64,000 nucleotides of DNA from Nostoc sp. UHCC 0870 (GTDB lineage: Bacteria; Cyanobacteriota; Cyanobacteriia; Cyanobacteriales; Nostocaceae), in assembly GCF_022063185.1 (NCBI RefSeq), contig NZ_CP091913.1, positions 1,008,501 through 1,072,500 on the forward strand. Direction: 5' to 3'. Each line of letters opens with the position of its first letter. The stretch's first letter is position 1. The notes under the pieces were generated by a model. That model was not told the origin of the DNA, made no database searches, and saw only the letters and a list, made by a program, of their open reading frames with translations. The position numbers were made by a program, and so were the translations under genes. Of this stretch, positions 16,167 through 24,940 are shown piece after piece.

Positions 16167-16233
16167 ACAAAAAAATTTAAGGATGCAACAGGTTAATCTC
16201 CCCAGTCCCCAGTCCCCAATCCCCTATATATCA

Positions 16234-16284
16234 AAAAAGGAGAGCTACTTGGGCAGCTCTCCAGATCATCAGGGTGCATCTACT
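16234..16284 (-). ncRNA. Candidate small RNA, copy 1 of a pair
   Basis: On the minus strand a -10 box TATACT (16296-16291) is followed after 6 bases by a transcript of about 51 nt reading AGTAGATGCACCCTGATGAT then CTGGAGAGCTGCCCAAGTAG and ending CTCTCCTTTTTT. The 8-bp stem GGAGAGCT/AGCTCTCC plus a T run is a good intrinsic terminator. Promoter, body and terminator are conserved in copy 2 (16574-16627). There is no ORF. It could belong to a known small cyanobacterial RNA family, but I cannot name it with confidence. Confidence 0.65.
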
Positions 16285-16321
16285 TAGCACAGTATAGCAC
16301 TTCTGCACTGAGGTGTAACAC
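16285..16321 (-). promoter_or_regulatory. Promoter of candidate small RNA copy 1
   Basis: GTGTTA (16321-16316), 17 bases, then GCTATACTGT on the minus strand. Copy 2 has the same GTGTTA-17-GCTATTCTGT arrangement, while the spacer bases differ. Confidence 0.5.
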
Positions 16322-16573
16322 CCATTATTTATTATTTGTATAAATAATATTAAGAAATTTCACTGAGGATACTGAAATCATGACCATCAGAATTATTGAT
16401 GGTAGCTTTAATTACTATTGACGCAATATCATTCAAGAGTTCTTGTATCATTCTCATCACAGTAGAAGTGACACGCTAATCAACAAAGGTATTCAATTAT
16501 TTAGTTTGGTTGACAGGTCTATGATGTCCGCAAAAAATTGTTATCTTAATTACCTACAGGAAACGCTGGGTTA

Positions 16574-16627
16574 AGAAACAAGGAGAGTCACTTGGGTAAC
16601 TCTCCAGATCATCAGGGTGTATCTAAT
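16574..16627 (-). ncRNA. Candidate small RNA, copy 2 of a pair
   Basis: This transcript is homologous to copy 1 and lies 290 bases upstream in the same direction: ATTAGATACACCCTGATGAT, CTGGAGAGTTACCCAAGTGA and CTCTCCTTGTTTCTT. The terminator stem changes from GGAGAGCT/AGCTCTCC to GGAGAGT/ACTCTCC, a compensatory change that supports the structure. Its promoter is GTGTTA (16664-16659) and TATTCT (16639-16634). It lies just beyond the gatB stop codon and could be independent or a 3'UTR product of gatB. Confidence 0.65.
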
Positions 16628-16723
16628 ACAAACAGAATAGCTTTTTAGGTGTCAGATTTAACACTGCCTTTTCTGTAGTTTTGGTAAAAATATTGTGAAG
16701 ATATGACTGAGAAAATACTGATA

Positions 16724-18199
16724 TTAGCCATTCAGTTTCTTTTCTACCAATTCGTTAGTTAGTTTGGGGTCAGCCCGTTTGTTGGTCTTTTTCAAGACTT
16801 GACCGACGAAGAAGCCTTTGAGGTTGATGTTACCGTTACGATATTTTTCTAGTTCTTTGGGGTTGGCGGCGATGACTTCTTCAACGATGGGTTCTAGTAC
16901 ACTAGAATCTGTGATGAGTTCTTGACCTGCAAAGGCTTTTTCGGGAGATAAACCTGTTAGCAAGTCTGGTAACTTTTGTTTGGCTTGGGCGTTACTAATT
17001 TTGCCGCTTTCAATCAGCTTAATCACCTCAGCTAAGTTAACGGGAGTCAAACCAATTTCAGTGATGCTGAGTTTTTGCTTGTTGAGGTAGGCGGCGATAT
17101 CTTGCGTAATCCAGTTAGCGGCTGTTTTGGGATTTGCGCCGGCGGCGATGACGGCTTCAAAATATGCAACTACAGAAACTTCCTCTGTCAAGACTCGCGC
17201 ATCGTAAACAGAAAGCCCCAACTCAGTCTCGTAATGCAGGCGTTTTTGGGCTGGGAGTTCGGGTATTTCACTGCGCCATTGAGTTAATTGTGCTTCTGAC
17301 ACCTCAATTGGTGCTAAGTCTGGTTCAGGGAAGTAGCGATAATCGCTAGAACCTTCCTTAACCCGCATACTGATGGTGCGTTGTGAACCTTCTTCCCAGA
17401 GGCGGGTTTCTTGGACGATGCGTTCCCCGGCTTCTACGGCGGCAATTTGACGTTCAATTTCGTACTCAATTGCCCGTTGAATGGCGTTGAAGGAGTTCAT
17501 ATTTTTAATTTCTACCTTCGTACCAAATTCTTTTCGTCCTACGGGACGCACAGAAATATTGACATCACAGCGTAGAGAACCTTCTTGCATATTGCCATCA
17601 CTGACACCGAGATAGCGCACAATCCGGCGTAATTCTTGGGCATACTCGGCGGCTTCTTGTCCAGAACGGATATCTGGTTCAGAAACAATTTCTACCAATG
17701 GTACACCTGCGCGATTGTAGTCTACCAAAGAATAGGTAGAACCAGAAAGGCGATCGCTACCTGCGTGTACTAATTTACCTGCGTCTTCTTCCATGTGCAA
17801 CCGCGTCACCCCAATTCGTTTGCGCGTGGGGTTTCCCTCTGCATCTACCAATTCAATTTCTAACCAACCATGTTCTGCAATGGGCAGGTCATATTGAGAA
17901 ATTTGATAATTTTTCGGCAAATCAGGATAAAAATACTGTTTACGGTCAAATTTGCTATATTTAGCGATTTGGCAATTTAACGCTAGCCCTGCTTTAACCG
18001 CATATTCTAAAACTTTTTGGTTGAGTACAGGTAAAACGCCTGGTAAACCCATACATACTGGGTCAATATTAGTATTGGGGTCAGCACCAAACGCTGTAGA
18101 GCTATTAGAGAAAATCTTAGTATTCGTACTTAGCTGACAGTGGGTTTCTAGACCAATAATCGCTTCATACTCAGTTTTTACACTCGTAGCAACAGTCAT
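16724..18199 (-). CDS. gatB: Aspartyl/glutamyl-tRNA amidotransferase subunit B
   Basis: GatB is the kinase/tRNA-binding subunit of GatCAB, which converts Glu-tRNA-Gln to Gln-tRNA-Gln (and Asp-tRNA-Asn) in bacteria lacking the direct synthetase. The 491-residue length is normal. Visible family segments are EAIIGLETHCQL at the start, KFDRKQYFYPDLPKNYQISQYD, RLHMEEDAGK, SDYRYFPEPDL and the C-terminal YqeY-like tail domain ending NINLKGFFVGQVLKKT. It stands alone here; gatA and gatC are not in the window. Confidence 0.97.
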   Translation of the reverse strand: MTVATSVKTEYEAIIGLETHCQLSTNTKIFSNSSTAFGADPNTNIDPVCMGLPGVLPVLNQKVLEYAVKAGLALNCQIAKYSKFDRKQYFYPDLPKNYQISQYDLPIAEHGWLEIELVDAEGNPTRKRIGVTRLHMEEDAGKLVHAGSDRLSGSTYSLVDYNRAGVPLVEIVSEPDIRSGQEAAEYAQELRRIVRYLGVSDGNMQEGSLRCDVNISVRPVGRKEFGTKVEIKNMNSFNAIQRAIEYEIERQIAAVEAGERIVQETRLWEEGSQRTISMRVKEGSSDYRYFPEPDLAPIEVSEAQLTQWRSEIPELPAQKRLHYETELGLSVYDARVLTEEVSVVAYFEAVIAAGANPKTAANWITQDIAAYLNKQKLSITEIGLTPVNLAEVIKLIESGKISNAQAKQKLPDLLTGLSPEKAFAGQELITDSSVLEPIVEEVIAANPKELEKYRNGNINLKGFFVGQVLKKTNKRADPKLTNELVEKKLNG

Positions 18200-18366
18200 A
18201 ATATTACAAATTCAAGAAATTCACGTAGATTCTTATTTTAACTCTGAGAGCGTAGGGATTGGGGACAAATCAATTCAAAATTCAAAATCATGCCCTCAAA
18301 CGAAGTGAAGGGTCAAAATTCAAAATTAAATAACTGAGGATTGGGGAAGATCAAGAAAAACTTTTA

Positions 18367-19071
18367 CTAATGATAATTCTCTGTTCTCATACTTGTAAGT
18401 CCTGCTAAATAACCATCTTCCATGTGAATGATGCGATCGGCAATATCTAAAATCCGGTTATCGTGAGTGACTAACAAAATTGTACAGCCTTGTTCTTTGG
18501 CTAATTGCTGCATTAAATTGACTACATCTCTTCCTGATTTACTATCTAACGCAGCTGTAGGTTCATCGGCTAATACTAGTTGAGGATGATGCACTAAAGC
18601 CCGTGCGATCGCAACTCTTTGTTTTTGTCCGCCTGAGAGTCCATCAGGATAGTAACTTAGTCTTTCTCCTAAGCCAACTGTGGTTAACATAGCGGCGGCT
18701 TTGGTTTGTGCTTCCTGAAAAGAAACACTATTATTCATTTCAAACGGCATTTGGACATTTTGTTGGGCTGTGAGAAAACCCATTAAGTTATGCGATTGAA
18801 ATATATAGCCAATATTGCGGCGCACTTGTACCATATCATTTTTACTTGCGCCCCGAAGTTCTTTGTCTAAGATTTTTAGGCTACCTGATTGTACAGAACG
18901 CAAACTACCAATCAGTGTCAGTAAAGTCGTTTTACCTGAACCAGAAGGGCCGGTCATGATGACAATTTCTCCCGGTTTTATTTCTAGATTGATATCAAAA
19001 AGAATCTGCTTTTTGAGCGAACCTTCACCATAATAGTGATTGAGATGAGAAATAGCGATCGCAGATGACAT
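18367..19071 (-). CDS. devA: DevA-type ABC exporter ATPase
   Basis: This 234-residue ATPase has Walker A GPSGSGKTT (about 40-48), Q-loop FQSHNLMG, signature LSGGQKQRVA near 145 and Walker B LVLADEPTAALD near 167. It belongs to the MacB/LolD-like branch and matches the DevA subfamily of cyanobacteria. It forms an operon with devB and devC (order B-C-A). In Anabaena the founding DevBCA exports heterocyst glycolipids, but these genomes hold several paralogous operons, so the substrate of this one is unknown. Confidence 0.9.
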   Translation of the reverse strand: MSSAIAISHLNHYYGEGSLKKQILFDINLEIKPGEIVIMTGPSGSGKTTLLTLIGSLRSVQSGSLKILDKELRGASKNDMVQVRRNIGYIFQSHNLMGFLTAQQNVQMPFEMNNSVSFQEAQTKAAAMLTTVGLGERLSYYPDGLSGGQKQRVAIARALVHHPQLVLADEPTAALDSKSGRDVVNLMQQLAKEQGCTILLVTHDNRILDIADRIIHMEDGYLAGLTSMRTENYH

Positions 19072-19100
19072 AATAATTCGTAATTCCCAATAACAAGCAA

Positions 19101-20264
19101 CTAAAAAATGTCAGCAGGGTCAGCCGCTTGTAATTTTCGCATGGCTATAGATGCTGAAATGGAACACATCAAAGTTGTGAGAATAAATATAAATATGGCT
19201 CTATCTAAAGTCATCATGATTGGTAGCAATGTTGCTTGACGCGTAATCATATACAACCCTTGAGAAATCGCAATTCCAGGAATAAAGCCGATGGCTGCTA
19301 AAATTAAGGCTTCTTGAAAGACAATGACTAGTAAATATCTATTTTTGAAACCTATGGCTTTGAGTGTTGCATATTCTGGTAAGTGATCAGAAACATCGCT
19401 ATAAAGAATTTGATAAACAATCACTGCACCAACTATAAAACCAATAATTGCTCCTAAAGTAAAAGTGAATCCTACAGGGGTGCTAGTATTCCAAAAGCTT
19501 TTTTCTTGAGCGATTAACTCTTGTTTGGAGAGAACCTTGACATCTGTGGGTAAGTTGGCTTTCAAATTAGCAATTACCCAATTTACATCAACTCCAGGTT
19601 CTAGCTTAATTAGTCCAAAGTCTATTAATCCTTGCTGTCGTCTTTTGTTAGCAAATAAACGCAGAAAATTTACATCACTAGTAACGATATTGCCATTAAT
19701 ACCAAAAGATGTTCCTAATCTGAATAAACCAACAACATTGATTTGACGGTTATTTAATTCCGTTGTAACTTGATTGTTTTCTTCAAATTGAGCAACAATC
19801 TTGCCAAACTCTTGACGCGAACCACGATCAAATAAAACAGTATCTGGTTCTCTAAGATAGTTTAAATTTTCCTCTACACCAGTTAAATTAACTACTTTTT
19901 CTTCGGGATTAAACCCAATAGCGAAAATTTGCCAAGTCTGTTGATTATCAGGATTTTTCCAGGGAACTGAATCTAAATAAATCGGACTAACTGATTGCAC
20001 ACCTGTAAAACCTAATGCCTGATATAATCTCCGTTGCGAGAATTGATCAAGAGAAATCAAAGCCTTATACCGAGAACTAACTAGTACAATCTCACCTTCT
20101 AAACTGTTGTGTAATTGTACTGCACCATCAAATAAAGCTTCACGAATACCAAGCTGCAAGAACATTAGCACATCTGCAAAGGCAATACCAGCGATCGCTA
20201 CTAACATCCGTGCTTTTTCTCGTGATAATTGCAACCATGCTAAAGGAATTTTGCGTTTAAACAT
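19101..20264 (-). CDS. devC: DevC-type ABC exporter permease
   Basis: This 387-residue membrane protein has one N-terminal helix (about 18-40), a large periplasmic domain (about 45-265) and three C-terminal helices (about 275-300, 320-345, 350-375), the MacB/FtsX-type permease layout. DHLPEYATLKAIGFKNRYL is the coupling segment. It is 13 bases downstream of devB and 29 bases upstream of devA. It works with DevA (ATPase) and DevB (periplasmic adaptor) in export across the envelope. Confidence 0.9.
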   Translation of the reverse strand: MFKRKIPLAWLQLSREKARMLVAIAGIAFADVLMFLQLGIREALFDGAVQLHNSLEGEIVLVSSRYKALISLDQFSQRRLYQALGFTGVQSVSPIYLDSVPWKNPDNQQTWQIFAIGFNPEEKVVNLTGVEENLNYLREPDTVLFDRGSRQEFGKIVAQFEENNQVTTELNNRQINVVGLFRLGTSFGINGNIVTSDVNFLRLFANKRRQQGLIDFGLIKLEPGVDVNWVIANLKANLPTDVKVLSKQELIAQEKSFWNTSTPVGFTFTLGAIIGFIVGAVIVYQILYSDVSDHLPEYATLKAIGFKNRYLLVIVFQEALILAAIGFIPGIAISQGLYMITRQATLLPIMMTLDRAIFIFILTTLMCSISASIAMRKLQAADPADIF

Positions 20265-20277
20265 AATTAGTTACTCC

Positions 20278-21471
20278 CTACTCCCCAGTCATCGCAACTC
20301 TAACTTTAGAATTTGTTAAACCCTCTACCTTTTGACTCGACTCTGGGGTGAGGCGAATTTTAACTTCTACTACTCGTGAATCAATGTCGGCTGCGGGGTC
20401 GGTGCTGAGTACGTCTTTTTTGGCTATCAGTAAGCCAATGTCATCTACTGTCCCTTCTAGTTTTTCTCGGAAGTTAAGTTGGGTGATAGTTGCACTTTGT
20501 CCGATTTTGACGCGATTGATGTCAACTTCATAAACTTCTGCAACGACATACATTTGATTAGTCTGTCCAATTTCTACAATCCCTTTGTCGCTGACTACTT
20601 CCCCACCCCAAGTATGAATTTTTAAGATTTGACCGACTTTAGGCGATTTAACATAAGCTAAATCTAAGTTAGCTTGAGCTTCTTGTACGGCGGCTTTGGC
20701 ATTTTCTACTTCTGCTTGTGCGGCTTGCACATCAGTGGGACGCACCTCTGCAATCTTTTCTAAAGTGGCTTTTGCTTGTCTGAGTCTTTCTTTGAGGGTT
20801 TCTGATGTTTGAGTCTGGTTAGCCACAGCCTCCCGTAAACTCTCTTGTGCTGTTTCTAGGGTTAATTTTTTGCTATCTCCCATAGAAACAGAAACAGCAC
20901 CTGTTTTTTGCAGATATTGGTAACGCTGATATTCTATTTCAGCATTTCTAACTTCGGCTTCTAAGCGTTTGACTGTCGCTACTCTAGCAACTACTTCTTG
21001 ACGCAGTTCAGCTTCTAATTCAGATATTATGGCTTGTTGAGCAGCAATTTCTCCCTGTTTTGCCCCAGCTTTTACCTGTGCTAATTGTGATTGGGCAACT
21101 TTAACCTGTTGTTTGGCTCTATTTAAAGTTGCCAGCCGAATATCCCGATTATCTAGAATAGCAATGATTTGACCTTTCTGAATGCGATCGCCCTGTTTCA
21201 CTAAAAGTTCTGCTACGCGATTACTACCAGCCGTCTGCGAAACCGATACTTGTATCACTTCCCCTTCGGGTTCTATCCGACCTAAAGCTGTCACTGCTTT
21301 CATTACAGGACGGCTAACAACGGAAGTAGCTTTTTCCCCAGAATTTCCCGCACTGGACAAAAAATACAATGAACTCGCACCACTAGCCACAGCTAAAGCC
21401 ACAGCACCCACAATCAGGGTTCTATTAGGATACTTAAAATTCCTAACTCGGTCTGGTTGAAGGTTTTGCAT
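20278..21471 (-). CDS. devB: DevB-type periplasmic membrane-fusion protein
   Basis: This HlyD/DevB-like adaptor has an N-terminal anchor helix (about 20-40), a lipoyl-like half (ALGRIEPEGEVIQVS ... VKQGDRIQKGQIIAILDNRDI), a long coiled coil (about 110-260) and the second lipoyl and beta-barrel parts. The start is ATG 21471 (MQNLQPDRVRNFKYP). A longer frame back to 21543 would translate the palindromic operator region. It bridges the inner-membrane exporter to a TolC-like channel. A PadR regulator is divergently encoded. Confidence 0.9.
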   Translation of the reverse strand: MQNLQPDRVRNFKYPNRTLIVGAVALAVASGASSLYFLSSAGNSGEKATSVVSRPVMKAVTALGRIEPEGEVIQVSVSQTAGSNRVAELLVKQGDRIQKGQIIAILDNRDIRLATLNRAKQQVKVAQSQLAQVKAGAKQGEIAAQQAIISELEAELRQEVVARVATVKRLEAEVRNAEIEYQRYQYLQKTGAVSVSMGDSKKLTLETAQESLREAVANQTQTSETLKERLRQAKATLEKIAEVRPTDVQAAQAEVENAKAAVQEAQANLDLAYVKSPKVGQILKIHTWGGEVVSDKGIVEIGQTNQMYVVAEVYEVDINRVKIGQSATITQLNFREKLEGTVDDIGLLIAKKDVLSTDPAADIDSRVVEVKIRLTPESSQKVEGLTNSKVRVAMTGE

Positions 21472-21503
21472 AAAGTCACCGCCGGAGTTGGAGAAGCTAA
21501 ATT

Positions 21504-21572
21504 TACTGTGTACAACATTTGTTACTAAAATATATTTATTCAACTTGTTGTATACAAACTCTAGTGTACACT
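21504..21572. promoter_or_regulatory. Palindromic operators between devB and padR
   Basis: Three related sites lie in the divergent intergenic region: a TGTGTACAAC site at 21507-21516, the perfect palindrome TTGTATACAA at 21548-21557, and the perfect palindrome AGTGTACACT at 21563-21572. The repeated TGTA(T/C)ACA-type core suits PadR dimers, which bind palindromes. Confidence 0.6.
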
Positions 21573-21600
21573 GAAGAAAATATCTGTCAAGTATTTCCCT

Positions 21601-22146
21601 ATGGGTTTATCGCAAGCAATTCTGACCTGTTTAATTGATGCTCCTCACAGTGGTTATGATCTGTCTAAGGTCTTTAGTGAATGTGTAGGTTATTTTTGGC
21701 AAGCTTCCCAGCAACAAATTTACAGAGAATTAGGGAAACTGGAGTCAACAGGCTTGGTTGTGTCCGAGATTATTCCTCGTGAAGGTCGCCTAGACAAGAA
21801 AATTTACTCAATCACAGAACAGGGGAAACAGCATTTAGTGGAATGGATGCACAAACCTAGTGAACCTAATGTCATTAGAGAAGATGTGTTAGTGAAGATT
21901 TTTTCTGGTAGTTTAGTACCAGTTAATGTGCTGATAGAAGACGTAGAACGTCATCGGAGAGTTCATATAGACAAATTATCGACATATCGACAAATAGAGC
22001 AAGAAAAATGTCCTCCATCAAAAGTATTAACTAAGGAAGAGAAACTGAGAACTTTAGTTTTAAGAGCAGGGATGAGATATGAACAAACCTGGATAGATTG
22101 GTGTGATGAAACACTTGAAATATTAAAAAATCTACCCCCAGATTGA
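21601..22146 (+). CDS. PadR family transcriptional regulator
   Basis: This 181-residue protein has the PadR winged helix at the N-terminus (ILTCLIDAPHSGYDLSKVFSECVGYFWQASQQQIYRELGKLESTGLV ... split by conserved turns, about 5-80), and a C-terminal helical dimerisation domain (Vir_act_alpha_C type). It is transcribed away from devBCA, across a region with three palindromes, so it probably represses the exporter operon and itself until an inducer binds. PadR regulators next to efflux operons usually sense the exported compound. Confidence 0.92.
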   Translation: MGLSQAILTCLIDAPHSGYDLSKVFSECVGYFWQASQQQIYRELGKLESTGLVVSEIIPREGRLDKKIYSITEQGKQHLVEWMHKPSEPNVIREDVLVKIFSGSLVPVNVLIEDVERHRRVHIDKLSTYRQIEQEKCPPSKVLTKEEKLRTLVLRAGMRYEQTWIDWCDETLEILKNLPPD

Positions 22147-22224
22147 AGCATATCTAGTAGTCCGCATTAAGTGTCTAGTTTTTGAGAATAAAAAATAGCA
22201 CTTATAATTTAATTTATAAAAATT

Positions 22225-22277
22225 TTGAGACTGCATAAACCCAGGTTCTCCAATAGATTGGGTTTATGCAGTCTCAA
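22225..22277. terminator. Large perfect hairpin downstream of padR
   Basis: TTGAGACTGCATAAACCCA and its exact reverse complement (19 bp) are separated by 15 bases. There is no long T run. It lies 80 bases after the padR stop and may end transcription or act as an RNA 3' element. Confidence 0.55.
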
Positions 22278-22668
22278 GTATGATTTAAAATCGCTATATA
22301 AATAAAACCCCGGAGTTTTTCCAGGGTTATCCTCGTGAACCACTATTTAATTTTTATCTAATTACTCTAGAAAGAATGAAAATCATCTAGCCATAATTCT
22401 CTTATTTATGTCTTAATCTGGTGGTAATTTAAATTACTTTATCCATCAAGTTAGAAGCTTCTAGATATATAAAATTCGTCTTATAGAAAAATATGCACAG
22501 CATTCAAGTGCTTTTTAACCGATGATTTTGAGACATATTTCAGGTTTTTATGTCCAAGGAGTCAAGCTTTAGCACTTGTTTTATTTAGAATATTAGTAAA
22601 GAATGAAATCAGCCTCTAGTAATATAGTAGGTCATCTTGGTAATAACCTAACCTTATCCAATGTCCGT

Positions 22669-22690
22669 AGTCCGCGCAAGCGGACTTTAT
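22669..22690 (+). terminator. Short hairpin AGTCCGC-GCAA-GCGGACT with T-rich tail
   Basis: A 7-bp GC-rich stem with a GCAA tetraloop is followed by TTTATTTAT. An identical stem with a different loop occurs at 22817-22834. Confidence 0.6.
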
Positions 22691-22757
22691 TTATATCAGC
22701 TATTATGTCCGAATTTTTAATATTTTAGGCTTGATTAAGGGAATTACATAGGAGACA

Positions 22758-22805
22758 ATGAAAACGCTATCTGACATAATTGTCAATTACAAAGGTAGCA
22801 ATTAG
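22758..22805 (+). CDS. Possible 15-residue peptide
   Basis: ATG 22758 is preceded by AGGAGA at a good distance (5 bases) and opens a 15-codon frame, MKTLSDIIVNYKGSN, ended by TAG. Twelve bases later comes a terminator-like hairpin. This gives a compact unit of ribosome site, mini-ORF and terminator inside an otherwise empty 900-base region. It is too short for any family call and could be a leader or signalling peptide, or chance. Confidence 0.35.
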   Translation: MKTLSDIIVNYKGSN

Positions 22806-22816
22806 CCCTTGTAGTT

Positions 22817-22842
22817 AGTCCGCTTTGGCGGACTTTATTAAT
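22817..22842 (+). terminator. Short hairpin AGTCCGC-TTTG-GCGGACT with T-rich tail
   Basis: The stem is the same as at 22669 but the loop is TTTG, so the stem is conserved while the loop varies. TTTATTA follows. The rest of 22147-23054 is AT-rich and shows no further gene. Confidence 0.6.
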
Positions 22843-23054
22843 AATGTTGATTAATTTTAATTATTATTGTTATATCTAAAAAAGAGCTTTATTATTGGTG
22901 AATCTGGGTGCGAACGTTGTTAATTTCAATATCAATTATTGTGTATTTTTTACTACCACGACGATATAAGAATAGAAGCATTAACTACAAATTTTTAATT
23001 TACTTCTATTCTAGTTACAGTAACCAATTGTAGACTGTTATTGGAGATAAAAAT

Positions 23055-23477
23055 GTGGGCAATGTAGGTAAAAAACGATTGGAAACTGTGTTAGCAATTA
23101 CCACCTATGCCATTGGTAGTGGTACGGCTTCAGTTGCACCCACACCAGGAGGAGAAATTCCCAAACAGTTCATATTAACTGCTTCTGATATTCTTATGTA
23201 CACCACTATTTGGAGGATTTATTTTGAAGAAGAATTATCAACTAAGGGACTAATAGAAATATTGGCAGAGTTGGGTTTAGTAACATTTGGTGCTACGGGA
23301 ACAGCCTATATAGTTAGTAAAGCGAGTACAGCAATTTTAAAAGAAATTACTAATTGGGCTGGACCATTGGGATGGGGGTTTACAGCTGCGATCGCAGGGT
23401 CTTTAAGCGGCTTATTTGGTGCTATTTGGGCAATATATTGTGATCACCTTTATTCTCAAAAAGAACAGCCAGTTTAA
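23055..23477 (+). CDS. Unrecognised small membrane protein
   Basis: This 140-residue protein begins at GTG 23055, with GGAGAT 7 bases upstream. An ATG two bases earlier overlaps it but reads only MWAM before a stop. Three hydrophobic stretches (about 12-30, 72-92, 104-128) and many small residues (GLVTFGATGTAYIV, WGFTAAIAGSLSGLFGAIWAIY) indicate a membrane-inserted protein, loosely like the helical hydrophobic domains of DUF697-type proteins. I cannot assign a family. It has no partner in an operon. Confidence 0.6.
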   Translation: MGNVGKKRLETVLAITTYAIGSGTASVAPTPGGEIPKQFILTASDILMYTTIWRIYFEEELSTKGLIEILAELGLVTFGATGTAYIVSKASTAILKEITNWAGPLGWGFTAAIAGSLSGLFGAIWAIYCDHLYSQKEQPV

Positions 23478-23635
23478 ATAAACCTGGAAATATGTAAGCT
23501 ATAAATACAACATGGATTCAGTTGTATAATACATCCCTATTTCTCAATTCCATTTTTCAAACAAAAGCGGCTACTCACAGGTTAAGGGAACACCAAAAAA
23601 TAAATTATCCACAATTGATGATTGGGTAGGGTGCG

Positions 23636-23677
23636 TCAGTATGAATAATTTCTGAGTATAGTTAGGTTCTATTGCAC
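23636..23677. repeat. Truncated copy of the GTAGGGTGCGTCAG element
   Basis: The left terminal repeat and the core TATGAATAA...GTATAGTTAGGTT match 6688-6735. The right terminal repeat is absent, and the copy ends next to the SDR stop codon. Confidence 0.7.
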
Positions 23678-23679
23678 AT

Positions 23680-24483
23680 CTAATTATTCTCCTGCATTTT
23701 TCTCACAATTTTAGTTACTAAACTTCTAGGTATAAATCTGACAAGTTTTGCCATAATTTTATTTTCTAGCCCAGGAATAACAATGGTTTTACCCTTCATT
23801 AAACCCCGATAACCAATCTCTGCTACTGTTTGAGCATCCATCATATTTTTCTTCTTAATCAGCTTCGAGTCTGCCATTCCGGTTCTTTCATGAAAAGCTG
23901 ATTCCGTTGTTCCTGGACACATAACTGTCACAGTCACACCTGTACCTTCTAATTCATTAGCAAGTGCTTCGGAGAAAGATAAAACATAGGCTTTAGTAGC
24001 AAAATAAACTGCCATTAAAGGGCCTGGTTGAAAAGCAGCAGATGACGCAACATTTAAGATTTTCCCCTCACCTTGCTTGACCATATTTTTCAAAAATAAC
24101 TTAGTTAAATGGGTCAAACATACCAAATTAACCTGGAGCATTTCCAGTTCATCATTAAGGCTTGTTTCATTAAACAATCCATAAGTGCCAAATCCCACGT
24201 TATTGACGAGTACATCAACATTAATGCTTTCCTGTTGTAACTCTGTGAAAATTTCTTCAGGAGAAGTTGATCGAGATAAATCTTTACTAATAATTTTGAG
24301 AGAAATATGAAATTTTTCTTGAAATTCAGTAGCAATTTCTGTGAGTTTTAATTGGTTTCTATCTACTAGTACAAGATTGTAACTATCATGAGCAAAAATA
24401 CGTGCTAGTTCGTAACCAATGCCACTAGCTGCACCAGTAATCAGAGCAGTTTTCTTGTAAGACTGATCGTGTGTTTTATTCAT
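23680..24483 (-). CDS. Short-chain dehydrogenase/reductase
   Basis: This 267-residue classical SDR has the NAD(P)-binding TGAASGIG (about 17-24), the VLVNNVGFGTYG segment (about 89-100), catalytic Ser in LNVASSAAF near 140 and the YFATK catalytic Tyr-Lys near 155. The C-terminal part (ERTGMADSKLIKKKNMMDAQTVAEIGYRGLMKGK) resembles DltE/YqjQ-like SDRs, with a basic C-terminus. The substrate is unknown. It has no operon partners. Confidence 0.9.
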   Translation of the reverse strand: MNKTHDQSYKKTALITGAASGIGYELARIFAHDSYNLVLVDRNQLKLTEIATEFQEKFHISLKIISKDLSRSTSPEEIFTELQQESINVDVLVNNVGFGTYGLFNETSLNDELEMLQVNLVCLTHLTKLFLKNMVKQGEGKILNVASSAAFQPGPLMAVYFATKAYVLSFSEALANELEGTGVTVTVMCPGTTESAFHERTGMADSKLIKKKNMMDAQTVAEIGYRGLMKGKTIVIPGLENKIMAKLVRFIPRSLVTKIVRKMQENN

Positions 24484-24779
24484 ATGTAATGTTATGACAA
24501 GTAATAGTAATAGATTTTCTACTTAGTGTTTAGGTGCTTCTTACTTAAGATATATACTTACCAATTGATATTTCTTAAATAAGATCAAACCCTACAACAG
24601 TATATTTAAAGTATTGCCATAATTCTGTATTAAGATATGCCAGTTGTAAAATTTCTCAGAGCAAATTTGAATAGCTTAGATTGTTTGGTCAAGTTTATAT
24701 TTTTAGAGAAATTCACCATGCTTTGTAGAGACGTACAATAGCACAATACATTTCAGACAAGCCCAAAAGTTTCATGTAT

Positions 24780-24799
24780 AGACGCGATAAATTGCGTCT
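24780..24799. repeat. Palindromic repeat related to the 5851 palindrome
   Basis: AGACGC-GATAAATT-GCGTCT is an imperfect palindrome, and TTGTAGAGACGTACAATAGC at 24723 is a degenerate relative. Otherwise no gene is visible between 24484 and 24900. Confidence 0.6.
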
Positions 24800-24940
24800 T
24801 TTAATAGTTTTAAAATAAACCTAAATCTAGATATTTTGAGCAAAAATACCCTATATCACTTAAATTTTCACTCTTGACAGAGTGTACCTAAACCTGGAAA
24901 TATGCAACCTATATGTAAAAAATCTATTCGTCAAACATCC

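Noticed and set aside
21472..21543. Longer DevB N-terminus
   Set aside because: It would translate the palindromic operator region; MQNLQPDRV at 21471 suits the family.
22621..22730. 41-codon frame beginning ATG near 22602
   Set aside because: It has no ribosome site and runs through a terminator hairpin.
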